This document shows, piece by piece, positions 55,370 to 63,746 of a stretch of 64,000 nt of DNA. The notes under the pieces were generated by a model, which saw only the letters and a list, made by a program, of their open reading frames with translations, was not told the DNA's origin and did no database searches. The number at the start of each line of letters is the position of its first letter. Position 1 is the stretch's first letter. The position numbers were made by a program, and so were the translations under genes. Location: positions 81,365 through 145,364 of the forward strand of contig JAXDNJ010000059.1 of NCBI GenBank assembly GCA_034669505.1, given 5' to 3'. The DNA comes from JAFASC01 sp034669505 (GTDB lineage: Bacteria > Pseudomonadota > Alphaproteobacteria > Rhizobiales > Beijerinckiaceae).

Positions 55370-55813
55370 CTACCGTCCATGTCCGAATCCCGGATGTGCC
55401 GCCAGATAGGCCGCAAAGTCCGCTGCGACAGCTTCGAACAGACGCGGCGGAATGAATCCGTAGTCGAACCTGTCGCTTGACCCCGGAACGTGCGCAACAT
55501 CGAAAGGCCAATCATCCTCTACAGCATACGAAGTATAGATGTAGGACCGCTCCGAGGTTAGTCCGAGATGTTGCGCCACACGCGGCGGAATGGCGATCGC
55601 CTGTTCGCCGGCTCGCGGGGCGACATGCGAAATCGGCAGATAGGTCGCCCGAACAATCGTCCGCCCGGGTAAAGCCGGTTCTTCGATTTCTTGCAGATCA
55701 ACGATCAGGCAGGGGCGGTCTTTGCCTGAATTGGGCGGCACGGCGCGATCGGCTCCGGCCCAGACGAATCCATAATGAACGACCAATCCGAGCGCCGGCG
55801 CCGGTAGGGGCAT
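55370..55813 (-). CDS. PemK/MazF-like toxin
   Basis: A 147-residue protein of the PemK/MazF growth-inhibitor fold: GLVVHYGFVWAGADR then KDRPCLIVDL (the usual KxRP strand pair), TYLPISHVAPR, IAIPPRVAQHLGLTSERSYI and a C-terminal helix. Such proteins are often ribosome-independent mRNA interferases; this longer PemK-like branch is less well studied. It starts three bases after the stop of a Phd-like antitoxin and is followed by an AbrB-like gene. Confidence 0.85.
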   Translation of the reverse strand: MPLPAPALGLVVHYGFVWAGADRAVPPNSGKDRPCLIVDLQEIEEPALPGRTIVRATYLPISHVAPRAGEQAIAIPPRVAQHLGLTSERSYIYTSYAVEDDWPFDVAHVPGSSDRFDYGFIPPRLFEAVAADFAAYLAAHPGFGHGR

Positions 55814-55816
55814 CCA

Positions 55817-56086
55817 TCACTCGTCCATGAGCGCGTCGAGGCTCGCGTGTTCAGGCGCCATCCTGTTGCCGGCAATCCGGGCGATCTTTTCCGCCGGCAT
55901 CTCGCTGCGCGCGAAAGCCAGTTTCCGGTTCTGGCGCAGCAGCGCGTAATCCTCGACCGACAGGATAACCAGTTCGGGCCGGCCATGATAAGTGACCTCC
56001 ACCGGAGCGCGGCGCGCTTCGGAGCGCACGAAACCACTCGTCTTCTGCAACTGCTCGCCCGTCACCCGAACCATTAGCCATCCCAT
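55817..56086 (-). CDS. Phd/YefM-family antitoxin
   Basis: An 89-residue protein: VRVTGEQLQKTSGFVRSEAR, then PVEVTYHGRPELVILSVEDY, the Phd fold that binds DNA, followed by a C-terminal tail that would neutralise a toxin. ATG 56086 and ATG 56074 are in frame; the frame is open far upstream only as a shadow of the YkgJ-like gene. Its stop is three bases before the toxin start. Confidence 0.88.
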   Translation of the reverse strand: MGWLMVRVTGEQLQKTSGFVRSEARRAPVEVTYHGRPELVILSVEDYALLRQNRKLAFARSEMPAEKIARIAGNRMAPEHASLDALMDE

Positions 56087-56096
56087 CTTTACGTAG

Positions 56097-56106
56097 AATA
56101 TATAAT
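56097..56106 (-). promoter_or_regulatory. Possible -10 region of the phd-pemK-abrB operon
   Basis: On the minus strand a markedly AT-rich ATTATATATT lies 11-20 bases before ATG 56086, next to a TACGTA palindrome. It is the only such stretch in the neighbourhood. A -35 box (TTGCCG at 56122-56117) is at a poor distance of 14 bases. Transcription from here would give a very short leader. Confidence 0.3.
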
Positions 56107-56171
56107 GGTTGGCCGTCGGCAAGCTCAGGCTGACCGCAAAGCCTGGCTTGCCGGTCCACCGAAACGATGCA

Positions 56172-56732
56172 ATGCCCGACCCGATGACCCCTATCCCGCC
56201 CCACAGCATGGCCGCCGATGCCGGCCTCACGCCGACGCGCGCCTGCGGCACGTGCACGCTCTGCTGCAAGGTGATGGCGGTGCAGGCGCTCAATAAGCCG
56301 GTCGGCACCTGGTGCCAGTATTGCGCGCCGGGACGCGGCTGCAAGATCCACGAGACGCGCCCGGGGGAATGCCGTGCCTTCAATTGCCTGTGGCTCGGCG
56401 ATCCGGAGTTCCCGGAAAACCTGCGCCCGGATCGGACCAAGGTGGTCTTCGTGCTGGAGGCCGGCGGCGGCCGCATCGCCGCCTATGTCGACCCGAGCGT
56501 GCCGGCCGCCTGGCGCCAGGCGCAAGTCTATTCCGTGTTGAAGCGCCTGTCGCTCATGGCGGCTGAGACGCGCCGGCAGGTCGTGGTGTTTGTGAGGGAC
56601 GCCGCGACGGCGATCCTGCCTGATCGCGACGTGGCGCTTGGGCCCGTCCATATCGGCCAGCAGATCATCTACTCGCTGCGGCAGACGCCGAACGGCCCGC
56701 GCATCGAGCCGCGCGTCGAGGCGCTGCCTTGA
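56172..56732 (+). CDS. YkgJ-family cysteine-cluster protein
   Basis: A 186-residue protein with the zinc or iron-sulfur-type cysteine cluster CGTCTLCCKV, then CQYCAPGRGCKIHETRPGECRAF, as in the YkgJ/Fe-S-oxidoreductase-like family of unknown function. The C-terminal half is unremarkable. ATG 56172 is chosen; ATG 56109 and 56208 are also in frame. The 5' part of this gene is duplicated as a fragment at 55029. Confidence 0.85.
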   Translation: MPDPMTPIPPHSMAADAGLTPTRACGTCTLCCKVMAVQALNKPVGTWCQYCAPGRGCKIHETRPGECRAFNCLWLGDPEFPENLRPDRTKVVFVLEAGGGRIAAYVDPSVPAAWRQAQVYSVLKRLSLMAAETRRQVVVFVRDAATAILPDRDVALGPVHIGQQIIYSLRQTPNGPRIEPRVEALP

Positions 56733-56750
56733 GCCTGGCTTGCGACCCGA

Positions 56751-57410
56751 TCAGTTGGTGGCGGTGAGCGCGCTCAAGCGGCCGTTCGAATCGTCGATGC
56801 CGGCCGCAAGCGCCTGCTGATACAGCGCCTTCGCCTTCTCCGGCTCGCCCTTGATGCCAAGGGCGTTCACTTTGCTGAGCACGTTCGGATCGTAAGTCGA
56901 GGCGAGCATGAAAATCGCGCCAGCGTGACCGGCCTCGATCGCACGCTCGAGCAGGAGCCTCGCGCCGGCGAAATCGCCGTCAGCCACAAGCCCCTCGGCG
57001 CGGCGGTAGAGTTTTTCGGCTTCCTCGGGCCCGATCGCGACGGTCGACTTGGTCGTGACGGTCGCCGCTTTAGCCGGGACCGGCGTTGCCGCAACCAAAG
57101 CCGCGGGCTGGAGCTCGCCGGTCGAGCGCAGCGGCGAGGCGAGCCCGATGCTGGCATTGGTCAGAAGCTGCGGCGCGAGCACCGAGACCTGCTGGACAGC
57201 CGGTGGCTCCTCGACCGCCTTTCGGACCGCGATCGCCGGCGTCATCGCGACCATCGTCGGTTTGGCAACGACCACCGCCTGGCGCGCCGGCGCAGCAACC
57301 TGCGTCCCCGGAGCAAAGGCGAAAGCCAGTGTTCCCACTCCGATGAAGGCGACGGCCAGCGCACCGGCCCGGGCGATTTCTGCGCTGCGGGAATAGGTCT
57401 TCAGCCTCAT
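56751..57410 (-). CDS. Exported Sel1/TPR-like protein
   Basis: A 219-residue protein with an N-terminal membrane or signal helix (AGALAVAFIGVGTLAFAFAP), a Val/Ala/Pro-rich linker (about 40-125) and a C-terminal Sel1-like helical repeat region (EEAEKLYRRAEGLVADGDFA, LLLERAIEAGHAGAIFMLAS, EPEKAKALYQQALAAG). The ATG at 57410 overlaps the stop of the TAXI-type gene (ATGA). Function unknown; it is likely a partner of that gene. Confidence 0.75.
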   Translation of the reverse strand: MRLKTYSRSAEIARAGALAVAFIGVGTLAFAFAPGTQVAAPARQAVVVAKPTMVAMTPAIAVRKAVEEPPAVQQVSVLAPQLLTNASIGLASPLRSTGELQPAALVAATPVPAKAATVTTKSTVAIGPEEAEKLYRRAEGLVADGDFAGARLLLERAIEAGHAGAIFMLASTYDPNVLSKVNALGIKGEPEKAKALYQQALAAGIDDSNGRLSALTATN

Positions 57411-58777
57411 TGCTTTCTCCATTTTTCTCGCTGGCGTTTCCACTCGCGATATTCCTGGTAGAGCTTCTGTTGAGCGTCATCGCTTTCGACGCCGCTCGGG
57501 GCGACTTCGTCGGTTGGCGCCGCAGGGGCCACATTGCCGGCGCTGCGCGCCTCGGCGATGCCTGTGCGGCCATCGAGCCAGTCCTGCGCGGCCTTAAAGC
57601 GCGTCCAGCCGGAGATTTTTGCGGCGATGTTCACCTCACGCCATTTCGGATGGCGGCTAGCGTCGCGCAGCCTATCGAAATTGGAGAAGAACGCTTCGGA
57701 GAAGCGCTGGACCCTCCTGTAGCGCGGCGACCCCTCTGGTGCGTCCACCGTGGCGAGGAGGACGCCGACCGCGATGGTCGGAACGTTCTCGCCCGCACCA
57801 ACGAGATCGCCATAGTCGGTGCCGGCAAGCTTGGCGGGGAGGTAGCTGTCCTGAAGTGCTGTCTCGTACGGGATCGACAGGAGCCGGAAGCGGCCTTCGC
57901 CGGCAAAATCGGTCAGCGCCCTGATGGGCCGGCCGCCGACCATCACAGTCGCGCCGATGTCGCCGGACTTCAGCTGCGACAGCGCCGTCGGCTGATCGAG
58001 CTGCACGTATTGCGGCACGATGCCGAGCCGATCGAAAATCAGCCGCGCGGTAGTCGCGCTCGCCGACCCCTCGCGATCGATGTTGACCTTGCGCCCGGCG
58101 AGTTGGCGGAGATCCGTGATGTCGCGTGATGCAACAACATGGACCTCCTCGTTGTACAAACGGGCGAGGTAGGTGAGACGGGCCGCGAGCACTTCGCGCT
58201 GGTCGCGCGGCAGATTGGCGAGCGCGTCGGATTGAAGAAGCGCCAGATCGCCTAAGCCCGAATTCCCGAGATCGCGCAGATCGGCGAACGTGCCCTTGCC
58301 GATGATTGGCACGACTCGCAGCGACTCCGAATCGAGAACGGACGCGAGATCGGAAGCGATCCTGGTCGACGTCGAGCCGACGCCGCCGGTGACGAGCGAG
58401 ACCATGGCGCGGCTGGTGTCCACCACAGCCTGTTTTGGAGCCGCCTGCCTCGCCGGCGGCATCGGCGCGGCCTGCGCAGGAGAAACATCCGCCTCGGCAC
58501 GCGGCGGCGGCGCATGGCGGCGCGACCAGCGCGAAGCCTTGGCATAGCGCCGGCTGCCAGAAGCCTTATGCCAGGCGTGACGATGGCCGCCCTGCGCGGC
58601 GGATCGCGTTGGCTTGGCGCCGAAGCGCTTGCCCGCCGAAGATTTGGCGGCCTTACCCTTCGCCGGCGCGGCGAGCGCGGTTTCTGTCAGCGCGGCCCCG
58701 GCGAGCGGAGCAAAGGCGAGAGTGAGCGCGACAAGGCTCCGAAAAATGCCCCGTCGCATGGCAACGAAGTTCATCAA
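57407..58777 (-). CDS. TAXI-type solute-binding protein with basic linker
   Basis: A 456-residue protein: signal sequence (to about residue 36), a strongly basic low-complexity stretch (about 38-92, many K, R, H), then a TAXI-TRAP receptor domain (MVSLVTGGVGSTSTRIASDL, ALLQSDALANLPRDQRE, GRKVNIDREGSASATTARLI, LGIVPQYVQLDQPTALSQLKSGDI). The tail is again basic (WKRQREKWRKQ). No TRAP permease genes are near, so it probably does not serve a classical TRAP transporter. Start ATG 58777 or 58774. Confidence 0.85.
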   Translation of the reverse strand: MMNFVAMRRGIFRSLVALTLAFAPLAGAALTETALAAPAKGKAAKSSAGKRFGAKPTRSAAQGGHRHAWHKASGSRRYAKASRWSRRHAPPPRAEADVSPAQAAPMPPARQAAPKQAVVDTSRAMVSLVTGGVGSTSTRIASDLASVLDSESLRVVPIIGKGTFADLRDLGNSGLGDLALLQSDALANLPRDQREVLAARLTYLARLYNEEVHVVASRDITDLRQLAGRKVNIDREGSASATTARLIFDRLGIVPQYVQLDQPTALSQLKSGDIGATVMVGGRPIRALTDFAGEGRFRLLSIPYETALQDSYLPAKLAGTDYGDLVGAGENVPTIAVGVLLATVDAPEGSPRYRRVQRFSEAFFSNFDRLRDASRHPKWREVNIAAKISGWTRFKAAQDWLDGRTGIAEARSAGNVAPAAPTDEVAPSGVESDDAQQKLYQEYREWKRQREKWRKQ

Positions 58778-59165
58778 ACCCTTCCTAGTGCGCGAATGGA
58801 TTTTTGTGGCTAGAGCCCGCGCATCGAGAACGAAAGATCAACCGCCGAAATGGGACCGCTTCATGGCCCGGAGGTGGAAATTGCGTGCAAAGCGGAGCCG
58901 CCGTGTGGGTTATTTCGCTGGAATTGCGGGGAATTTGCGCGCCTTCGCCGCGTCTCTTATTGCCGAGGTCTAGGCGTCTTCGAACGACAGTGGAAACACA
59001 TTGGGAGGATCGATGAACAGGTCCGTTCGCCTTAGCGCGCTGACCACGGCTTGGGCCGATGCGACGGCGCGCGCGCCCCTTCGAGAAACAGCGTAATGTG
59101 TTCTTCGACGAGATTTCAAAGTTCCTGAAGGAATAGCCGTCGGCCAAAAAAGACCCGGAGGGATC
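58778..59165. other. 388-base gap with no clear gene
   Basis: Between the divergent TAXI-type and MetX-like genes. Short frames here look like noise. The plus-strand stretch ending at a stop at 59135-59137 reads PFEKQRNVFFDEISKFLKE, which resembles the usual last helix of an alpha/beta hydrolase, but no upstream body of such a gene is present. The rest probably holds the two promoters. Confidence 0.4.
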
Positions 59166-60275
59166 ATGCACCGAAGACTGTTTGCTGCAATCGTTTGTCT
59201 CGTGTCGCTCGCAATAGGCGCGGCGTTCGCGCATACGCCGAACCAGCCGCCGCATCAGCTCTATCGTATCGGCGACCTCAACCTGGAGAGCGGCGAGATC
59301 ATCAAGGATTTCGCCATTTCCTATGTTACGCATGGCACGCTGAACGCCAAGAAATCGAACGCGATCCTGATGGTGACCGCCATCAGCGGCAATCACCATC
59401 GCCTCGATTTTCTCATCGGGCCGGGCAAGGCGCTTGATACCAACAAATTCTTCGTCATCTGCACCGACGCGATCTCAAATGGGCTGACGACCTCGTCGTC
59501 CAATTCCACGGCGCAGCCGCATATGAAATTCCCTAAATTCCTGATCCGCGACATGGTGACCTCGCAAAAGCTGCTGCTCGACCATCTGGGCGTCAGCCAT
59601 ATCGTGGCGGTGATCGGTCCGTCGATGGGCGGCATGCAGACACTGCAATGGGGGGTGAGCTATCCCGACATGATGGACAGCCTCGTAGCGATCGTGCCGC
59701 TCGCCAAGACTCCCGCCTGGTCTGTCGCCGTCATGGAAGCGACGCGCAAGTCGATCATGCTCGATCCCGCTTGGAAGAACGGCGACTATGATGCGCCGCC
59801 CGAGCAGGGCCTGCGCCTGTATCGCGATATCCTGAGCTTCCTGGCGGCGCGGTCGCCGGAAATCTACCGCGACCAGTTCCAGAATCAGATGGATGTCCTA
59901 CCTTGGCTGACGGCCCAGGAGACACCGCTCGTGAAGGCATTCGACGCCAACGACTGGATTTACCAGACCTGGGCCTATGACCGACATGACCTCGGCACGA
60001 CGCCTGGGATGAACGGCGACACGATAAAGGCTTTGCGCGCGATCAAGGCGAAGACGCTGATAATGGTAGGCACCAAAGACCTGCTTAATCCGGAGTTCGA
60101 GCCGCTCGAAGCCGCTCATTACATTCGCGATGCGCGGGTCGTCACGATCAGCCCCGGCACCGTGACCGGACACGCCTCGGCGGGCGGGGCTTTTCCCGCC
60201 GACGTCGACTTCCTGAACCGGGAGATTTCCGGCTTTTTTGATCTCATCACCGATCGCGGGCAGAAGCTGCAATAG
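59166..60275 (+). CDS. Exported alpha/beta hydrolase, MetX-like
   Basis: A 369-residue protein with a signal peptide (residues 1-22, ending GAAFA) and an alpha/beta-hydrolase fold of the homoserine acetyltransferase group: nucleophile Ser in VIGPSMGGMQTLQW, acid in LIMVGTKDLLNPEFE and base His in TVTGHASAGG. MetX itself is cytoplasmic, so an exported relative is probably a hydrolase or acyltransferase of another kind. A GGAGG lies just before the ATG. Confidence 0.85.
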   Translation: MHRRLFAAIVCLVSLAIGAAFAHTPNQPPHQLYRIGDLNLESGEIIKDFAISYVTHGTLNAKKSNAILMVTAISGNHHRLDFLIGPGKALDTNKFFVICTDAISNGLTTSSSNSTAQPHMKFPKFLIRDMVTSQKLLLDHLGVSHIVAVIGPSMGGMQTLQWGVSYPDMMDSLVAIVPLAKTPAWSVAVMEATRKSIMLDPAWKNGDYDAPPEQGLRLYRDILSFLAARSPEIYRDQFQNQMDVLPWLTAQETPLVKAFDANDWIYQTWAYDRHDLGTTPGMNGDTIKALRAIKAKTLIMVGTKDLLNPEFEPLEAAHYIRDARVVTISPGTVTGHASAGGAFPADVDFLNREISGFFDLITDRGQKLQ

Positions 60276-60393
60276 GCGCTGAAACACAGGAGCGAGGCGC
60301 GAGCTCTGCCGCAAGCGCAGCTCGCCATCCCGAACCGGGCGTGCTAACCGCAGGCCCTGTTGAGGCCGGGCCACCCGGCGCCTGAGAAGAGAA

Positions 60394-61050
60394 ATGTCCG
60401 ATATTTTCCGCGAAGTCGACGAGGAGGTTCGTCGCGATCAAGCCGCTCAGGTTTGGGCACGATATCAGAATTGGTTCATCGCTCTCGCCGTGCTGGTCGT
60501 CGCCGCGACGGCAGGCTGGCGGCTTTACGACCATTACCGCACGAAGCAGGCCGAGGAAGCCGGCGCCAGATACGAGGCGGCGTTGGCGCTCTCCCGCGAC
60601 GGTAAAGCCGCGGAAGCCGAAGGCGTGTTCGAACAGATCGCCAAGACCGGCCCGAAGGGCTACGCCGTGCTCTCGCGATTGCGCGAGGCCGCCGAGTACA
60701 GCGGCAGCGATCCCAAAGCTGCCGTTAAAGCCTATGATGCGATTGCCGCCGACGGCACGATCGATCCGCTGTTCCAGAATCTCGCGCGCCTGCGCGCCGC
60801 CTTGCTGCGGCTCGACGAGGCCGACGAAAAGGAAATCGAAAGCCGGCTCGGCACGATGACGGCAAACGACAATCCGTTCCGCTATTCAGCACGCGAGGCA
60901 CTGGCGCTTGCCGCGCTGAAGCATGACGATTTCGATAGCGCTGGCCGCCAGCTCGACACGATCGTTGTCGATCCGCAGGCGCCTGCCGCGATACGCCAGC
61001 GCGCCGAGGCGCTGCTTGCTGTGATACGCGCTGGAAAACAGGCGAAGTAA
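60394..61050 (+). CDS. YfgM-like tetratricopeptide membrane protein
   Basis: A 218-residue protein: short N-terminal cytosolic part with REVDEEVRRDQAAQVW, one membrane helix (about 27-45, WFIALAVLVVAATAGWRLY) and a periplasmic TPR-like helical domain. This layout matches YfgM, which interacts with the SecYEG translocon and periplasmic chaperones. It precedes der at 27 bp, as in other proteobacteria, but bamB, often between them, is absent. Confidence 0.85.
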   Translation: MSDIFREVDEEVRRDQAAQVWARYQNWFIALAVLVVAATAGWRLYDHYRTKQAEEAGARYEAALALSRDGKAAEAEGVFEQIAKTGPKGYAVLSRLREAAEYSGSDPKAAVKAYDAIAADGTIDPLFQNLARLRAALLRLDEADEKEIESRLGTMTANDNPFRYSAREALALAALKHDDFDSAGRQLDTIVVDPQAPAAIRQRAEALLAVIRAGKQAK

Positions 61051-61077
61051 GCGCGCGACGGTCGGTCAGCCTGGGAC

Positions 61078-62466
61078 ATGCCATTCAAGCTCGCCATTAT
61101 AGGGCGCCCCAACGTCGGCAAATCGACGCTGTTCAACCGGCTCGTCGGCAAGAAGCTCGCGCTCGTCGATGATCGGCCGGGCGTGACGCGCGATCGCCGC
61201 GAAGGCGAAGCGCAGCTCGGCGATCTCACTTTCACGATCGTCGACACAGCCGGCCTTGAAGGCGGCTCGGCCGAATCGCTGACCGGGCGCATGCGGGCGC
61301 AGACCGAAGCCGCGATTGCCGATGCCGACGCGGTGCTGTTTTTGACCGATGCGCGTACTGGGGTGACGCCGGACGACCGGCATTTCGCCGCGCTGCTGCG
61401 CCGCGCCGACAAGCCGTTGATCCTCATCGCCAACAAAGCGGAAGGCCGCGCCGGCGAAGCGGGTGCCCTCGAGGCGTATGATCTCGGGCTCGGCGACCCC
61501 GTACCGCTCTCAGCCGAGCATGGCGAAGGTCTCGCCGATCTTTACGACGCGATCCGCGAGGCGCTCCCGGACAAAACCGAACCGACTGAGATCGGGGAAG
61601 AAGGTGTGCGCCGGCTGGAACTGGGCGAAGAAGAAGACGGCTCGGAGCTCGATCCAACAAAGCCGCTGCGTGTCGCCGTCGTCGGGCGGCCAAATTCCGG
61701 TAAGTCGACGCTGATCAACCGCATCCTTGGGCAGGAGCGGCTGCTGACCGGGCCCGAGGCCGGCATCACCCGCGACTCGATCGGGCTCGAATTTCAGTGG
61801 CATGACCGCGTCTTAAAATTGTTCGACACGGCGGGCCTGCGCAAACGTGCGCGCGTCGAAGACAAACTCGAAAAGCTCGCGGCGGCGGATGCCTTGCGCG
61901 CCGTGCGTTTCGCCGAAGTCGTCGTGCTCCTCGTCGATGCTGCGATTCCGTTCGAGAAACAGGATCTGTCGATTGCCGATCTCGCCGCGAAAGAGGGTCG
62001 CGCGCTCGTCATCGCATTATCCAAATGGGATTTGATCGAAGATCGTGGCGCGCGGCTATCGCGATTGCGCGAAGACGCAACACGCCTGCTGCCGCAAGTG
62101 CGCGGCGCGCCGGTCATCCCTGTCTCTGGCGCGACCGGCCAAGGAATCGATCGGCTGATGAGCGCGATCCTGCAAGTGCATGAAGTTTGGAACAAGCGCA
62201 TCGCCACTGGGAAACTCAACCGCTGGCTCTCGGCTACCGTCTCCGAAACGCCGCCGCCCGCGGTATCCGGCCGGCGCATCAAGATCCGCTACATGACGCA
62301 GCCGAAGGCGCGCCCGCCGCATTTCGTCCTGTTCGGCAACCAGCTCGACGAACTGCCGACGAGCTACGAGCGGTTTTTGATGAATGGCTTGCGCGAAACG
62401 TTCGAGCTGCCCGGCGTGCCTATACGGATTTCAAGGCGGCAGGGCGACAATCCCTATCGGAAGTAA
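61078..62466 (+). CDS. der: Ribosome-assembly GTPase Der
   Basis: A tandem-GTPase needed for 50S assembly. In 462 residues there are two G domains, with P-loops GRPNVGKS at 9-16 and GRPNSGKS at 203-210. The G3 boxes are VDTAGLE and FDTAGLR, and the G4 boxes are NKAE and SKWD. A C-terminal KH-like domain follows (about 385-462, KIRYMTQPKARPPHFVLFGN). The linker between the G domains is acidic (ELGEEEDGSE). Confidence 0.97.
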   Translation: MPFKLAIIGRPNVGKSTLFNRLVGKKLALVDDRPGVTRDRREGEAQLGDLTFTIVDTAGLEGGSAESLTGRMRAQTEAAIADADAVLFLTDARTGVTPDDRHFAALLRRADKPLILIANKAEGRAGEAGALEAYDLGLGDPVPLSAEHGEGLADLYDAIREALPDKTEPTEIGEEGVRRLELGEEEDGSELDPTKPLRVAVVGRPNSGKSTLINRILGQERLLTGPEAGITRDSIGLEFQWHDRVLKLFDTAGLRKRARVEDKLEKLAAADALRAVRFAEVVVLLVDAAIPFEKQDLSIADLAAKEGRALVIALSKWDLIEDRGARLSRLREDATRLLPQVRGAPVIPVSGATGQGIDRLMSAILQVHEVWNKRIATGKLNRWLSATVSETPPPAVSGRRIKIRYMTQPKARPPHFVLFGNQLDELPTSYERFLMNGLRETFELPGVPIRISRRQGDNPYRK

Positions 62467-62581
62467 TCGCTGCGCGCACCTCCTGCCGGGCATCCACATG
62501 CCAAAGCAGTTGCGCATCAGGAGATACGCGGTTCAAAGCCTCACTTGATCCGTACGCCCCTGCCTTCCTCCTCCGCCCGCT

Positions 62582-63562
62582 TCATGCCTCAGCCAGCGCG
62601 GTCGCTTCAAATAGCAGCGGCTGCGACGCGGCCAGCATGTTGCGCATGGCCGTTGCCGCAACACCCGCTTCGCCGATTGCGTGGCTGATCTGGTCTAGCC
62701 CGAGAACGACGTCGCCGGCGGCGAAAAGGCCGGGCACGCTTGTCGCTTGGTGGCTGTCCACGCGAATGCAGTCTTCCTCGCTGCATTCCGCACCAAGCGA
62801 GATCGCGAGATCGGAATGGATCTCGGAGCCGAGCGCGGGATACATGGTCTCGAACCAAAGTTTTCCGGCAGCACAGGTGAAACCGATCCTATCCGGTGCC
62901 AGTTCGAACTCGCCCACAGGACCGTCGATTATGCGCACACCGATCGCCGCGAGCCTGTCGCGCTCTGAGGGCTCGAACTCATGCGCGCCATTCGACGCGA
63001 TCAGCGTCACCTTGTTGGAAAAAGCGCGCAGGAACTCCGCTTCCTTGGCGCCGCGCGTGCCAGTGCCGATCACCGCGATGTTCTGGCCGCAGACTTCGTA
63101 ACCGTCGCAGACCGGGCAATAGCGTAATTGTCCGCGCGCCAAAGCCTCGTCATGCATCGCCTGCGGCATCTGCGGATGCAGGTTTGTCACGCCCGTGGCG
63201 AGCAGAACGCTGCGAGCCGTGAGCGAAAGCGAGTCCGACTCGGCAAGGAATTCTTCGCCACGCTTCGCCAGCCGTTCGACATGGCCGGCACGGAGGTCGA
63301 CGTCGTGTCGGAGTGCCTGCTCGCGCATGCGCGTCAGCAAATCCTTGCCGCTAATTCCGCAGGGAAAGCCCGCCTGATTGTGCGTGCGCGCGATCAGCGC
63401 CGCGCGGCTGCGGCCCGCGTCGATCAATATCGTGCGCAGGCGGTAGCGCGCCAGGTACATGGCCGCCGCAAGGCCGGCGGGGCCTCCGCCGATAACGAGA
63501 CAATCGGTGTGCACTTCCTCTCGCCTGGCGAAACAAGCTTCAAACTGACGCGGTAGCCACAT
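62582..63562 (-). CDS. Thioredoxin-reductase-like flavoprotein
   Basis: A 326-residue FAD/NAD(P)H oxidoreductase. The FAD motif GGGPAGLAAAMYL starts near residue 25, CPVCDGYE near 148 carries the CxxC redox pair on the NADPH domain as in thioredoxin reductases, IAVIGTGTRGAKEA is the NADPH motif, and GLFAAGDVVLG binds FAD. The usual CATC of classical TrxB is replaced by CPVC, so the electron acceptor may differ. ATG 63562 or GTG 63514 could be the start. Confidence 0.9.
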   Translation of the reverse strand: MWLPRQFEACFARREEVHTDCLVIGGGPAGLAAAMYLARYRLRTILIDAGRSRAALIARTHNQAGFPCGISGKDLLTRMREQALRHDVDLRAGHVERLAKRGEEFLAESDSLSLTARSVLLATGVTNLHPQMPQAMHDEALARGQLRYCPVCDGYEVCGQNIAVIGTGTRGAKEAEFLRAFSNKVTLIASNGAHEFEPSERDRLAAIGVRIIDGPVGEFELAPDRIGFTCAAGKLWFETMYPALGSEIHSDLAISLGAECSEEDCIRVDSHQATSVPGLFAAGDVVLGLDQISHAIGEAGVAATAMRNMLAASQPLLFEATALAEA

Positions 63563-63746
63563 CGTTCCCGGAAGGGGTTAAAGGCTGCGAATAATGGGCG
63601 TGCATTCACATTTGCAAGAGCCCTGGCCGGCGTACGCGACGCCAACGCCGTGTCTCGTCTTCCCACGGACGTCTTGCGCGCCGAACCTGGGAACTTGAGC
63701 TGCGGACGCCTGTTGTCGGGGACGGCCTTCGTCGGACACCTCAGCA

